Origin: Serinus canaria
Taxonomy: Eukaryota; Chordata; Aves; Passeriformes; Fringillidae
Length of the DNA: 64,000 nt
Assembly (NCBI RefSeq): GCF_022539315.1
Contig: NC_066329.1
Location: 6,547,072-6,611,071, forward strand
Reading direction: 5' to 3'
Part shown: positions 48,010 through 60,886 of the stretch, in pieces
Layout of the letters: each line of letters begins with the position of its first letter
Position numbering within the stretch: the first letter of the stretch is position 1
Notes under the pieces: model-generated
What the model saw: the letters and a program-made list of their open reading frames with translations, nothing else
Told to the model about the DNA's origin: nothing
Database searches by the model: none
Translations under genes and position numbers: made by a program

Positions 48010-48305
48010 CTGCTGCGCGTTGAGACCGCGGGTTCTTCGGCCTCCCCCGCCGTTTGTGTGGACACCTCCGGTGTGCCCCGAGGGTCACCTCAGAGGGTCC
48101 CCGCAAGTATCGCTGCCCGGTGGCCGCGGTGGAGGAGGAGGAAGAGAAGGAAGATGCTGCGTGCACCTCGGCCGGCCCTCCATGAAGAGCCGGCTCCCTC
48201 CAGAGGGAAGAGGCGGGCATGGCACGCGGTGGATTCGGCACGCCCGGAAAACGAGAGGGGCTTCATCTTCCGGAGCTGGGAAATACGCGACGAGAGGAAA
48301 ATATA
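48010..48305. other. Isolated CpG-rich islet downstream of TBX1
   Basis: About 300 bases are clearly richer in CpG than the kilobases on each side. Frames are open on both strands (for example 48058-48306 on +), but the peptides are Arg/Pro/Ser-rich with no known domain. It may be an orphan CpG island: a promoter of a noncoding transcript, or an enhancer. No TATA box or strong exon-like splice pair was found. Confidence 0.5.
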
Positions 48306-51300
48306 GATTAGGAGGTTAAAGGAAAGATTTCGCCTTTGAAACACTCTGGCATAAATAAGAAGGAGCATTCTCCTGTGAGTTACAATTTGAGGATACTCAG
48401 CCAGCAATGGCTCAGCCGTTGCTTTAAGCTGGTGTTATTAAGAATCCGTTCTGCATGTGTAGGGGCAAGTACTTGTGTATGGATGCAACGTTTTTCTAAA
48501 CATAAGCATTTTGTTCTTCATTTAATTATTCCAATTCAATTGATTGCTCAGATATATAATTTACACAGGTGTTTGACAAAACTAGGTGAAACTGACTGTA
48601 CCCAAAGATTTCTGTTATTGCCATTATTGTGAGCTCAGCATGTGCATATAAAATGTGCAGTTACAGTGGGACACCCATTGTCGGTGGGAATCTAGATAGT
48701 GTATAAAAGGTTGGAAATCTCAAAGAATAGTATTTGATACTTTTTTTCCTGCCTAGTATGTTGCACACACAATCAATGCAAAAAGGAAGAGCTGATTTGA
48801 AGACACACATTAATTTTGAAAAACACAGACATGTCCCATATACACAATGTATATACATGTACAAGTCTGCTCTCCAAAGGCCCACTGTCCTTCAGGAGGG
48901 CTGTACAAAGTATTATGTGTGCTGCATATGCCAGAAAATGTGCCCTCATTCCCTCCCATTAGTAGAAATGACCTATTATAAATTTACCAAAGATACCATA
49001 GTTTTATAAATTGGCCACATATGTCTGTGTAATATATTTATTATATCACATTTCACAGCATTTCTGTTTTATGAAATTCAGCCTTGAATTTGTCACATAT
49101 GTTTTGCATATATGTGCAATAGTTGGCCAAGTATATCCAAGTAAAGTATGATAAATGTGTTCTTTCCATATGGGAAATTAAATGTTTTTCCAGATTAAAA
49201 AAAAAAAGTTTATTGAGAGCAGCCTATACAAAATAATTACAATAAATCACTCACTTCTATTTAGGTTAAAATTATAAATTTGAACAAAGTGATTAAGAAC
49301 AAGAGCCAGAAAAGTCTCATTTAGGACTGAATTCTATAAGGAGGTGGAGCAGCATAGATAGAAGAGGCCCTACACATTTTCAAGGCTCACTGCTCCATGT
49401 TGTGACATCTGCCAGGTTGTAGAGCAGCTTCCATCTCCTGCTCCCAGTGCAACTGGAACTGCCAAAGGACAGCCTCCCACCCCCTCTGTGAGAGAGGCAC
49501 TGTGAGAGCGAGTGACTGCAACATCCACTCCAGCCTGGGTTCTACACTGCTGTGAACAGCTTTTCGTGTTCTCTGGGAGATGGAGAAGGAAAGGGAATAT
49601 GTTCCTGCAGTGTCCTCCTCCTCCCTGATGCTCCTTCTGGACACCAGTGGGTGCTTCAGTGGGCAGGGCAGGACACCTGAGGTGCCCCTGCTGTGCTCAG
49701 TGCCTGCCTTCACAGGAGTGACCTCACTGGTGCCCAGGGACTCAGACTGATGTCCTTGGGCTTTAAATTGAAAAAAAAAGAAGAGAAAACCAGAATAAAC
49801 AACATGTAAAACTTACAGAGGCACCTTGGTGTGAGGTGTTAGCACTGTTGCTTTTGTCACTGGTTTTAGTTTGGATGGTGGGTGTTTGCGTTTTGCTCCA
49901 CTTGCTTCATGCTCTCACTGTTCCTTGTTCCAGGGGGCAATGGTGTCCCTTTTCATGATGCTCTGGCCTGGCTGCTTCAGCTGCCCTTTGTCTGGGGTGT
50001 GAGCTCCTACCGTGGGCAGCAAGAACCAGCATGAGAGTGGAGGGGCTGCAGACAAAGCCATCATCTGGAAAGGGAAGAGGCAGCCCTTCTCCCAGGCTGG
50101 TTCTATTTGAGCACTGCCTTGCACATTTCTTTTATTTCAGCAAACACTAAGTGAATCTTTGTCTTTCATTCTATTCCCTTTCCTGCTTGTTGCCAACGAC
50201 TTCAAACCAGATGGGCTCAAGAGATAAAACTATAAAAACTCAATGTCTTTATTTAGCAGGATGCCAGGTGTGCATGCCATCAAAATATCTGAGGCAAAAA
50301 AATCTGAACAGACACTGCTTACTCTAAGTGTTATGTTAAGAGCAGCCTAGATGTTTTTCTATGAACGCAAACAATGCATCCATGAATCACTGAGTATCAG
50401 CAATTTTTAAAATTACCATCAGGACAAATGCCACAGCCACATTCTCTGTCATGTTAAAAATTATTCCATAGGCCCAGCACACCCACTGCCTTCCTACCTA
50501 TGTCAGAACATGTTTATAGCAAGCAGTGCCATAGGGGCTTGGAAAATATACTTTTGCATGTGTGAGATGCCAGAGCTGTGGAGCAGAGTAATGGCTCAGC
50601 ACTGAACATCCTCACTAAATTTCGAGATCTGGACATAATCAGGATCAATCAATCCTGCCGCTGATTGGAAAGAGAGCTGGTCCAGAAAGCATCTGAGGAT
50701 TTCAGTGTTTTTTTGCTGCCCTAGTTTATGTATACTGAGAATAAGAATTAGAAGGAAACAGCTGCAATCTCAAGTAAATTAAACAGTCTTTTTTATTCCC
50801 TTTTATTTTTTAGAACTTCAAATTGTAACAGAGAATTCTGAGAATTAATTTATTTTTCACTGCCATGTCACTCTCCTGTGAGGAAATTTTTAATACTTCA
50901 GGGTGGTTCTTCTGGCTGCTTCTCACGTGGCTGCTTCAGGTCCTCAGTCCTTCCTACTGCTATCCCCTGTGGCACTGCAGCTTCTGGTTTTATGACTCTT
51001 CAGAGCACAGAAATAAATACACTCTCCTCTGGGTGAACACAGGCTTATTTAGAAGTGTAGATTGTGGTCTACAGGATTTCCTAGTGTGCTGACACCTTTA
51101 AAAAAGGATGCTGGGGAAGTAAAAGGAAATATGTCTGAGACAAAAATAAGTTAGTGTATGAGTTTTCGAGGTCAGACCTATCACTGTATGGTTCTGCCAG
51201 GTACTCTTCCTGCCATCCTTGTCCCTCTCCCAGGAACAATCTGGCCACTGCTGGTGGTTTGCTCCAAGGCCCTTCATACCTTCCACAGTCTTCCTATCAC

Positions 51301-54300
51301 CTAACTCAGAGGAACAAGTTTCTCCTTTGTTTTGATTTACCCCCTCACTTCCTCTTTCTCTTACAAACCAAACTGCAAATCAAATTCCTCTGAGGTCAGA
51401 ATAAAGCAGTACACAGCACTGCTGATAGGAGGTACAGCTGAGGTTCAGACCACTAATCAGGCGAACAAAAATTTCCCAACTGAGAGATTCTGTTTTCATT
51501 TAATTTGATACTGTGAGATCCTTACATGAATTGCCATCTTCCCCCCCACCCTGCAGTATGATCTTGATTCTGGATAGCTTCCTTCACATTATAAAAGAAA
51601 CTTCCAGGATGCCCCAGAAGAGTAGGACATAGATGAACACAGCCAAGTTTACTTGGAAAAGCTATAGCAGGGGGATCCAGGCTGGAATTTCAGTATATTA
51701 TGGATTAGCAGAAACCTCCTTGCCTTTCTCCTTAGTCATGGCTGTTACTTTCCTGGTAGCACAATGGTCATGCTTAAACATCAAACTTTGTGTTCAACGC
51801 TGCCGTAGCATCGCCTGGTATCAATCCAGGCAGTCATGTGCCATGTTTTATGTAATGATCCACACTTTCACACCACAGACACACAGCCAGAAAAGGAAAC
51901 ACATTGATTTAGCACTCAGTAATCCTTGTTTAATCCCCAGTCCTTTGGTTTACATCACTAACATGGCTCCTGCAGTAGTCAGTGTTCTATCTTTGTTCTT
52001 GACAGACTGAATTAAAGGAAAGATTTATTAATTTGCAAGTTGGCTTTGTAGATGCATCTTAAGTATGTTAAAAAGAAAAGCAGTCCAGAAGCCAGTATTG
52101 GCTTAACTATAAAAATCTGCTCTTTTAAACTGAAACCTTTGCAACAGTTCAAGTCAAGCTACAGAGTAATTCTTTGGCTTGCTGTAGCTATTGCATTCTA
52201 AAGGACTAAATTTAACAACTGTCTCATTACCTGCCCCCAGTTTACTTCCTTTTTCACTCATTAATACAAACACAATCTCTTCTTTCCTTGTTCATCTGTG
52301 CTAAGGACTGCAGTGCTTTATGGCTCGTGTACTGATAAGAGAAAGGGGTTGTAACTAATGGATTCATTTGCAAATAATCTTAAGAGGGTCAGAGATCCCA
52401 TTCATTCCAGTGGTGATAAATATTCCATGTAATTGCTGCACAAATGCTGGTGTTTGGGATTTATTTCTATTACTGGTTGCTTTCTTCCCTCTCATGGTGC
52501 CAAAGACAGTGATTCTTGGGAGGAAAGCCTTTTGTAATAATTTAGCTGTCATCACCTTCACTCCTGAATCCTCTAGGCCAGGTACAGGCTAGCCCTGTTC
52601 CTTTCTGGCAGGTGAGATTTCAGAGCTAACTCCAGCACCTTAAGGTGGCTCCTCGCTCACAACCTTCTGCTAGTAAGTCAGTGGAAATCTTGAGTGACAA
52701 CCATGCTCATGGCACAATTGTAATTATTTTTTTAATTTAAAAAAGTTAATTTCTTAGATGTAATCAGCTGTATTTTACAGTTATAATCAGACAATTGTGT
52801 TTTACAGCCTATACTGATACAGACTGTCTTTCCTGTTGGAAACCATTCTTCTTTGGGGAAGTCCAGGTTAGTTCCTTAGGCAAGTAAACTGTTAGAAGAC
52901 TGTAATTCACAATCAAACTATAGCATTTAGGCTCAGCTCTAAATCAAACTAGTGTAGTCTGGTTGCTCATTTCAAGGAAACTATAATGTGAAAGAAAAAT
53001 CTTTTTTCTGGGTGTTTAGATAAAATCAGTAGTGTTAATGAATTAATTGTATTGTGAAAAGGCATGACATAGATAGTGCCTTGGTAATGGGAAATAAAGG
53101 ATGGGTCTGTTCCTGCAAGCAGCCCTGCAATCTGTGTCCTTCCTCCTGAAGCTGATGAAACTCTCACTTGTGTGTCTGAGATGCAGTTCACATCCTCATT
53201 TTCAATTTGTACTTGCATGACTAAGTTTGTTTTTAAATCTACCTAATCAGACAAACATAAATATTTAACTCTCAGCAAAAGGTAGTAATTTAGATGAAAG
53301 CACCCAGTAATCTTTAGATACAGATGCTGACAGTAAATGGCAATTTTCAGAGAAAATACACTTAATTCCTAACTTTCAGCCTCTGATCTAATAATGCTCT
53401 CAGTGAGGCATGGGGCATTAATCCTTCATTCCAGAGGGGTGCCACTGTTCCAGTGCCAGAGTATTTGCATCAAAAATTGTTTCTTACACTTAACCATTTG
53501 CCCAAGATGGGTGAGCCCTGGATTTCCTTTCCTGCTGGATGAGCATTAAACCCTCAGCTCACTTCTGTGGAAACTGCCCAACAGTGCAGGCTGCTGTTTG
53601 CTGCCATGGAGGAGGAATGCTGGGCCACCTTCTGGGCCACGTGTGGTGTTGTACCAGACAGCACAGGCAAAAGGAAATCTCTGTGCAAACTCCCTAGGAC
53701 AGGCCCCCAAACCACATGCAACAACACATTCTCTCTTTATTTATTTGTTTCTTTGTGTCAATTCTGACCTACTTTGAGAAAGGGAAAAAAGAGCAAAAGA
53801 AAAGATTTCTTCCAGCAGCAGGTTTGTGGAAGGTGACTGCATCTCGTTCCACAAGGCTGAGGCTGGAGCTGCTTGCACAGTGGGGGCAGCTCCTCTTCTG
53901 TGTGGGAGGTGGATAATGGGTGGAGAAGTGCAACTCTGTCTGGTAGATGTAATGAACACCATCACCTCCCCTTGACTCGGGATCACTCAAAATTAGGCTT
54001 TAACTTTCAACTGCAATGTGATCCTCCAAGCAGCTACTGAGTAGTAAAGAAATAATCAAAGAAATGCATTATTTAAAGTGTCACTACACTCTAAAATGTG
54101 TATGGCCACGTTTTAGTTAGAAAAGCCTGGCAGCACAAGTATCCTGGTTCTGTGTTTTAATGTAAAGAACGTCAGGCTGGGTGCTTAAGGCTTTCAATCC
54201 AGCAATATTCTCTGTCTGCAAGGCACAGCTGGATAACAGACCCAAACCTTAATTTGCATGTGTGTTTTTCTTGAAATAATTTTCAAAGTCTTTGATGTTG

Positions 54301-55458
54301 CTGTTCACTTTTGGTCACTTTTTCTTTGATTTCCACCTCTCTACAGAGCAGAAACAATTATTTCCAATAAAGTATCAACAGTGTACAGCCTGGACACAGT
54401 TGTCACTGCAGCTTTGTGATGGAATCCAGCAGTACCCTGGCTCTCAGCACACTGGTGTGTGTCTAATATGCTTTAGAAGAATGCAAATGCTGCTTTGTGA
54501 GGCAAACAAAAAAACTTTCATGAATGAATTTCAGTTTCCATGACTGTAGAAATGACAAGTTAATGGAACCATTTGCACTGGGTGGATAAGGATTTACCCA
54601 TGTGATTCCCCTAAATGTTAATGGGAGCTGTGCAGCTGAATTCCCGACTTTCCACGCTGAAAACTCAGCCCTGACTCTCCAAGGAGAAGGGCGCTAATTG
54701 GATTGTCGAGTTTAAATCCTTCAGCTCATCAGTCTATGGAAAGGATTTAGCACTGGCTCTGTAAAAGGCTTTACATAGCTTTGCAGTGCAATGTTGGGGA
54801 AGTTTTTTTTCCTTTCTTTCTTGTGATTAATTGTGAGGCTTGAGGTGACAGGAGACATAATGAAATTCATAAATGCCGAAGGCCATCCCTAGTCACATTC
54901 CTGGCTGTTGGTTTAAGTTAGAAACTGACAGAAGTGTGAACAAATCAAGGGTGTTCTGATAGCCTTTCAGTTGCGGGGAAGAAAAAGTAACTGACAATGA
55001 GAAACCACTGGAGGTGGTTTAATGGGTATAAATTTTCAAGGAAGAGTGATGTTTTACACTGATTCAGATTCTTGGATACATAAATGACTTACAAACAGAC
55101 ATATTCTGCCCCCACTGCAGTTTGAGGGATTCCAGTCCATTTTTACAAAAGATATTGGCACAAGTTTTGTCAGCAACCTGCCAAAGGAAAGGTGTTGCAA
55201 AACCTGTAGCAGAACCCAAAGCAACTTTGGTCTCTGTTTGTGACTGACCTTGCTCTGCTTGTTATGAACTTTAAAAATCCATTTTCCTCTATGTAAGAAA
55301 AAATTTATAGCTTAAACAAGCAGCATAAGAATTAACCTAGGACTCTCACTTCAGCCTTGAGACAGATTCTACCAGTTCCCCACATGCACGTTTGAATTAC
55401 AGCGCTAGGAATTGCTTCATCAGTCCTGTTTTCCTAGTCCATGGCAGTGCAGGATGTG
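48306..55458. other. Region between TBX1 and GNB1L, distal half
   Basis: AT-rich DNA with no recognised exon. It has AT-rich strips of matrix-attachment type near 49010-49200 and a TATAAAAGG word at 48702-48710 without GC-rich or exon context. A motif-dense patch at 54640-54960 may be regulatory. The 3' UTR of GNB1L must lie immediately to the left of 55459, but its end is unclear. TATAAA on the minus strand (55304-55309) is a weak candidate signal. Confidence 0.5.
54640..54960. promoter_or_regulatory. Candidate regulatory patch near the GNB1L 3' end
   Basis: The patch holds GCTAATTGGATT (54693-54704), TTTAAATCC, TGATTAATTG (54824-54833) and other homeodomain-like words in non-repetitive sequence without coding potential. 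It lies about 11 kb downstream of TBX1, a usual place for a tissue enhancer. This is inference from word content only. Confidence 0.2.
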
Positions 55459-55725
55459 TCATGTCTGAGCATATATGGACCAGACACTGATGCGCTGATC
55501 TTTGGAGCCAGCTGCCAGCAGTCTGTCCGGGGGGCTGCTGTGATCTGAGAAGGACACGCAGTGGACGGTTGCTGTGTGATAGTCCAGCACTGCTAAGGGC
55601 TTCAGCTTTTTCCACCCAAAGATCCTGATGCGATGATCCCACCCTGCTGTTGCCAAAATCTTCTTGTCTGGACGGATGGTGATATCAGATATGCCAGCAT
55701 TGACAAGTTCGTGTGTTTTGTAAAC
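55459..55725 (-). CDS. GNB1L: GNB1L last coding exon (WD repeats)
   Basis: The exon codes the final 88 residues and stop: VYKTHELVNAGISD, then ITIRPDKKILATAGWDHRIR, and at the end RLLAAGSKDQRISVWSIYAQ. Two WD units are visible (LATAGWDHRIRIF and LAAGSKDQRISVWS). GNB1L is a small beta-propeller protein of WD repeats. Work in human cells links it to the TTI1-TTI2-TELO2 route that stabilises PIKK kinases. The acceptor on the minus strand is TTTTCCCAAAG, ending at 55726. Phase 0 matches the previous exon. It closely matches the mammalian C-terminus I recall (NAG..EVTIRPD, AGSKDQRIS), with a few extra residues around SDHSSPPD. Confidence 0.92.
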   Translation of the reverse strand, partial: VYKTHELVNAGISDITIRPDKKILATAGWDHRIRIFGWKKLKPLAVLDYHTATVHCVSFSDHSSPPDRLLAAGSKDQRISVWSIYAQT

Positions 55726-58700
55726 CTTTGGGAAAAAGTTACAAATGAGCTCAAGTTGTTCAAAACAGAAGAAAAAGGGATCTTTCGGTACTTTAGCAGG
55801 TGTTGTGCCCACCCAACACACCAGTGTCACACAGGGACCGTGGAGCTTTTCACCATGTGGTGGATGGTGCTTGGTGAGAGCAACAATAGACAGAGACAGA
55901 AAACACCTTAACTTGAGCCTCCCATTTCCAGAGCAATTTTCACAAAATAAACCAAACTCTTGTATGCTTTTAGTTTATTTTGCATTTAAAGCTATATATA
56001 TTCTGTCACAAGTGAAGCTCTGAATTGAGGTTTTGAGTACAGCTTTGCCCTTTTCTTCCAGCTATTCTTGTATGAGCTAAAACGTTCAGAGCTAAGGCCA
56101 TATATTTTCTCTGCTTCTTTGCAGAAGAATTCCCAGGCTGAGACCCTTCTGAGCTGATGCTTAAGCTACCTGCTACTCATTTCTACTACTGTGGCCCCTC
56201 ACAAAACCCCCAATAAGCTGTTGTAGCATTTACCTCAGTCTTGAGAAAGGAATGCTTCCAGGAATTGGGTTACAGTGTCAGGAAATCTGTATTTCTAGTA
56301 CTCCTTCCCAAGAGACTTCTATTTACACCAAATCCAAGGAGGGGATTATGGCCAAGTTATTGATTTCAGTCTTGGAAGCCTTTTGTTACTGTTTGGAGAC
56401 TACTGGGGCACAGAGGAGCACAATTCAATTGGGAGGCATTTGGCTTCCTTCAGAAGGCACTGGGGCTGCACAGGACTTAGCCCCTGGAGTGAAAAGTTTT
56501 TGCTTCACTGACATGTTTGTTGAGGCACAAAGCTTAAAGTAACACACCTTTGCTGTTCTCACCTCAGGTACCTGTGTGAGTGAGCAATCTGCCTCTGAAA
56601 CACCTGTGAAATATGCACACAAGAGTGTGTGTGTGTGTTTGTACAGGAACAGCTCAGCTTCTGTCAAAATGGGGAAAACACATTTGGCTTATAAAGCTGG
56701 CCCTGAACTGCTGTTATTTAGAAGTACCACTGGAAACAACACGTTAATGCCACTGTCTCCTTAAGCCTGAGTCTGTAGCTATCCTGTACCAAAGCTTAAT
56801 ATCATCCAGTGCCTGTTTTAATTCACTGTGTGGTGTTTCCTGTTTGTCTGAGGCAGGAAGGGACTGCCAAGTACATCACACCTGAGGAGGTTTCCTCCTT
56901 GAAGGACATTCCATGATGCAGGGTTATAAAGAGATGTTATTGCAGATAATTTTAACCTTTATACTGGATGTAGAAAACTCCAGAAATGTTGGTCAAAGTT
57001 GGTTTCAGATGCAGCTGAACACATCTTGGAACCTTACAGGCACAAAGCCGCAAGCAATTATTTTGCAACTATGTAAGAACTACCCAGCTACCTACTCAAA
57101 CAGCAAGAGCTGTGCAGTTCATAGACAAAAGGCTGAATGAAACGTGACATGCTTCTTACATGCTCTGTACATTTCTTTTTCAAAGATGACCTGAAGAATG
57201 TGTCTGCAACGAATTCAGAACAGAGAACAGCTAAAGCCAAATGAGAAATAGCAGGCTAAATGGGGGCCTCTTGGTGGGGCTGCTACTGTACAACCTGTGC
57301 TTTTTGTTAGTACATGTGCTCCAAACTCCCCAGGGTAGGCCTAATGCAGCATGGCCTCAGTGGAATTTTTGTTGGTGTAAATTTCCTGGCAAGGGAAAGA
57401 TTTATTCCTTACATCACCAGCCTGGCAAATGTAGGATGGGTCTTACTCCCATCTGAGATTATTGGCTAATGGCTATAACCAATCCCAGGCGTGGTGCTCC
57501 CATCATTAATGTCAATTATGTGGGCAAGATGCATACAGCACAAGCAGGGTGACTGGAGAAATGGCATGTCCTCAGCAAGCTACAACTTGAAAAGGAAGCC
57601 TGCAATGGTGATGCCTGTTGGCTATGGAACATGAGGGAACAGTGGGCATTTATGCATGATCTGCAAATACAAGAGTGAGAGAGAAAAACAACACAAAGGA
57701 GAAAACTTGCTCAAGGTATATGCAACCAGGTGTAATCCTACTGCCAGGATTTGTACCATCCCAGGACTTACTACAGTAAGTCAATAACTACAGCAGTCCA
57801 ATACCAACAAAATTTCCTAACCAGAAAACCAGCTTGTAATTAAGAAAACAAAGAGGTAAAAACAGGTGAGCTGCTTTCAGCCAGTCACATTCAAGGACAC
57901 TTGCATCTACAACCAAAGCATGTCTTTAAGACCTCTGCTTATTAGGAAAATAACCAAAATAGCAGCAGACTATGCTTCAGCATGTGGGGGAAAAGCCTCA
58001 GCAACCAAACCAACAAAACTTACAGTACAGCTTACAGGATTTTTTCTCTTGTCATATAAAAAGAAGATTCTGTGGTTATCAGATTTCTTAGTTCTGCTTT
58101 GTTTATTCACCTGCAGAAGCTGTTTACCTCCTACATTCTGCCACAAACATCATCACATAATTACACTATCTCATCCAAATCAAAAGGCTCACAACCAATC
58201 CTATCATTTGCTGACAGTGATGAATTCAGCAACTTTCCTGTAGGAGACAATACAAACTTTCCTCATAGCAATAAACTCTGCAGTTACCTTCATCATCTAT
58301 TCATTGACACACTGGAACACTGCCACTTAAAACAGAGCTCAGTACCATCATTGCATCACTCCCTCTCCAACGGCAGATAGCTGTGCACCACAGTTACTTA
58401 TTAAAACCTTTTAGAATAAAAATAATGTGCCACTGAGTGGCTTTCCAACATCTACCATTACCTCAGGTACCTGGAATGTCAGGGAAAAAAATCCCCATCT
58501 GGTTCATATTATTAATGCAATAGTGGAAAAAAACCTAATCTATGTCTTTGACAATCTCTAGTGCTCATATGAAGGATGCATGTTTTTAGGGCATTCGTGC
58601 TCCCATGAAGCACAGGAACATTGCTTGTAGCTTATAATACTTGGCATTTAAATTTCTTCTGAGGCAACCTTCTATCTCTCAGTGTGAGGTGCTGAAGGTG

Positions 58701-60359
58701 TAGCTAATCTTACATCCCCTGGGAATGGGAATATCTTGTGAAAAACAATACTTGCAATATTTCAGGTGAACAACTGTTTCTCCTGCAAGTTGTACCTGTA
58801 GCCCTGCATACCATTAACTCCTAAGTGAAATGTGCTGTAAAGAACAATATTTTATTTTAGGAAAAAAAGTTTTGCTATAATTAATATGAAAGAACAGCTT
58901 TCTCTCCACCACCAGAGTATCTGAAAATTTAAGAAGCCTGTCATGATGTCAGGTTTCTGTCACCTTTACCTTAGAGAAAGAGTCTCAATACCAAGTTTCT
59001 TACTGGGATTGCTCACCTTCCCTCCCCTTGTCCGAGTTAAGGACACCTGGTGCAGATGGAGACAAGCAGGGGGAGGCTGGGCAAGGGCAGGGGAAACAGG
59101 ACCAAAAACCAAGCAAACCCAAACCAAGACAATTCAGAGTGTAGAGTGCCTCTTTCAAGTTGTGTTGTATTGTGTATGAAGGTTCAGCCGCCTCCTCAGT
59201 GAGTGCCATGTCCTCCAAACTTCACCGGGATTGGATGTGTTTGCCCTGCCCTGTCACCCCAGACATGCAGGTGCTGTGGTGATGCCTCATAGATTTCACA
59301 CATTTACAATGTCCCCAGGTGAGAAGTTACCACAGGATGTCCCAGCATGTCCTTTTCTTCCTGTAGCACCATTCAGAAAACAGCATCAACTTGCTGTACT
59401 ACTTAAAAAAGTAACTCCTTAAAAGCTGCAAGGTGGAACAGCAATTATTGTTGTCCCTTGAACTGGTGTATCCAGGAGATTCTTCTCAAGGATGACATGG
59501 GCACACAGGGGCTGATTCAGGCCCTCTCCATTGTCCATGGGACAGCTGCCACTTTAGAAAGGTTAAAGCACCCAGCAGTGGAGAGACTGGGCCATTTTAA
59601 TTTTCATGAGCCTTTTTGCACTTTATTTCCACACCTACATTTCCAGATTGTACTTAACGCCTTGGCACTGTTGGAACACTTGCTAAAGTTGTCTAGATGA
59701 AAGCATTATTTATGGCCATTCCCTAGCACAGCCTGAGCTGGGGATTACACAACCTCCTTCTAACTCAGCCATTCACAGCACCACAGCTCAGACATGAACT
59801 GGGGCAGCCAATTGCTTGATTTTGTGTCTCTGGCTGGGCCCTGTAGGTGCCAAATGAAGCTGGGTGCCTAAACGTCATGTCCTCTTGGTGCTAGCTGGGC
59901 TACTCCTACTCTTTCTGTTTGAGAAGTATTTAATGGAATACTTCTGTCTTTCCCACAGTGGAAAGCTCGTTATAGCCATTCAAGCAGAACCTTTGGAAAA
60001 GCAATCCTTTGTTTCTCATTTTTATAACTCATTTATAATGTTTAGGACATTCCGAGAGCTGGATACCACCAATGTGATAAATGAAGATACAGAGGCAATG
60101 GCTTGAGTAATGCTAGGCCTGTGTGACTGTTGCAACTTTGGTAAAACCAGAAACATGTGAGAGAGGGTTTTTCCCTTTTTTTTTAAATCCTCACCATCTT
60201 TTGCTAAGTCTAGTCACATAGCACAGACATTCTAACCAGTCTGTGATTAATTAGCTAGAGATCTGCAACAACTCCTCTTCATGACTAAATATTTTTTTAG
60301 TCTATCAAACTGTTAGTGCAAAGTGGGATAAATGACACTAGAGGGCCAGTGATCCTGAC
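55726..60359 (-). other. GNB1L: GNB1L last intron
   Basis: This intron of about 4.6 kb has GTCAGG as donor (minus strand, 60359 downwards) and a CCCAAAG acceptor at 55726. It contains no other recognised exon. Short random frames are present on both strands, and there is a TG-rich stretch at 56625-56640. Confidence 0.8.
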
Positions 60360-60575
60360 CTGGAGGTTCTGTTGCTCATTGAGGCTCCAGATGCTAAGCA
60401 CCTTTTCAGATGAGCCTGAGATCCCCTTGGCCTTCTCTGAGTCAAAGTCAAGGCTCATCACTGGCTCCTGGTGGCAAGTGAGTCGGCTCAACGCTTTTCC
60501 CGTTGACACATTCCAGAGGACAACTGATCCATCTTCATAGCCAGCCAGAAGCACAGGCTGTGAACCACAGCTGAG
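60360..60575 (-). CDS. GNB1L: GNB1L penultimate coding exon (WD repeats)
   Basis: The exon is 216 bases, 72 codons, phase 0 at both ends. It codes LSCGSQPVLLAGYEDGSVVL, WNVSTGKALSRLTCHQEPVM, SLDFDSEKAKGISGSSEKVL and SIWSLNEQQNLQ. WD repeat marks are GYEDGSVVLW and GSSEKVLSIW. The LLAGYEDGSVVLW and CH-EPVM-LDFDS-KA-GISGS segments match mammalian GNB1L as I recall it. The minus-strand acceptor is TTTTTCCTTAATCAG, ending at 60576, and the donor CCAG|GTCAGG is at 60360/60359. Earlier exons lie outside the window, so the gene is partial here. Confidence 0.93.
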
Positions 60576-60839
60576 CTGATTAAGGAAAAATAAAATTGTT
60601 TGAGAAGTAAATAGTCTGTTAAGAAAATTACCATCCCTGTGTAGGTTTTAGTCCAAGCACCAAGAGAATAAATTAAAATGCTGGCTGGTGTAGAAGTGAA
60701 AAGAAGTTTAGATATCTGAATGTCAAATTTTGATATTCCATCCACTTACAGAAAGCATTACTAGGTAATATGCACTTACAGGTTTTATATCTACATATCA
60801 AATTCTAAATGTTATATATATTATAGATATTTAACATAT

Positions 60840-60886
<47 letters not shown>

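Noticed and set aside
48702..48710. TATAAAAGG, a good TATA word
   Set aside because: It sits in AT-rich DNA without a following exon, donor or CpG-rich context. Words of this kind are common by chance.
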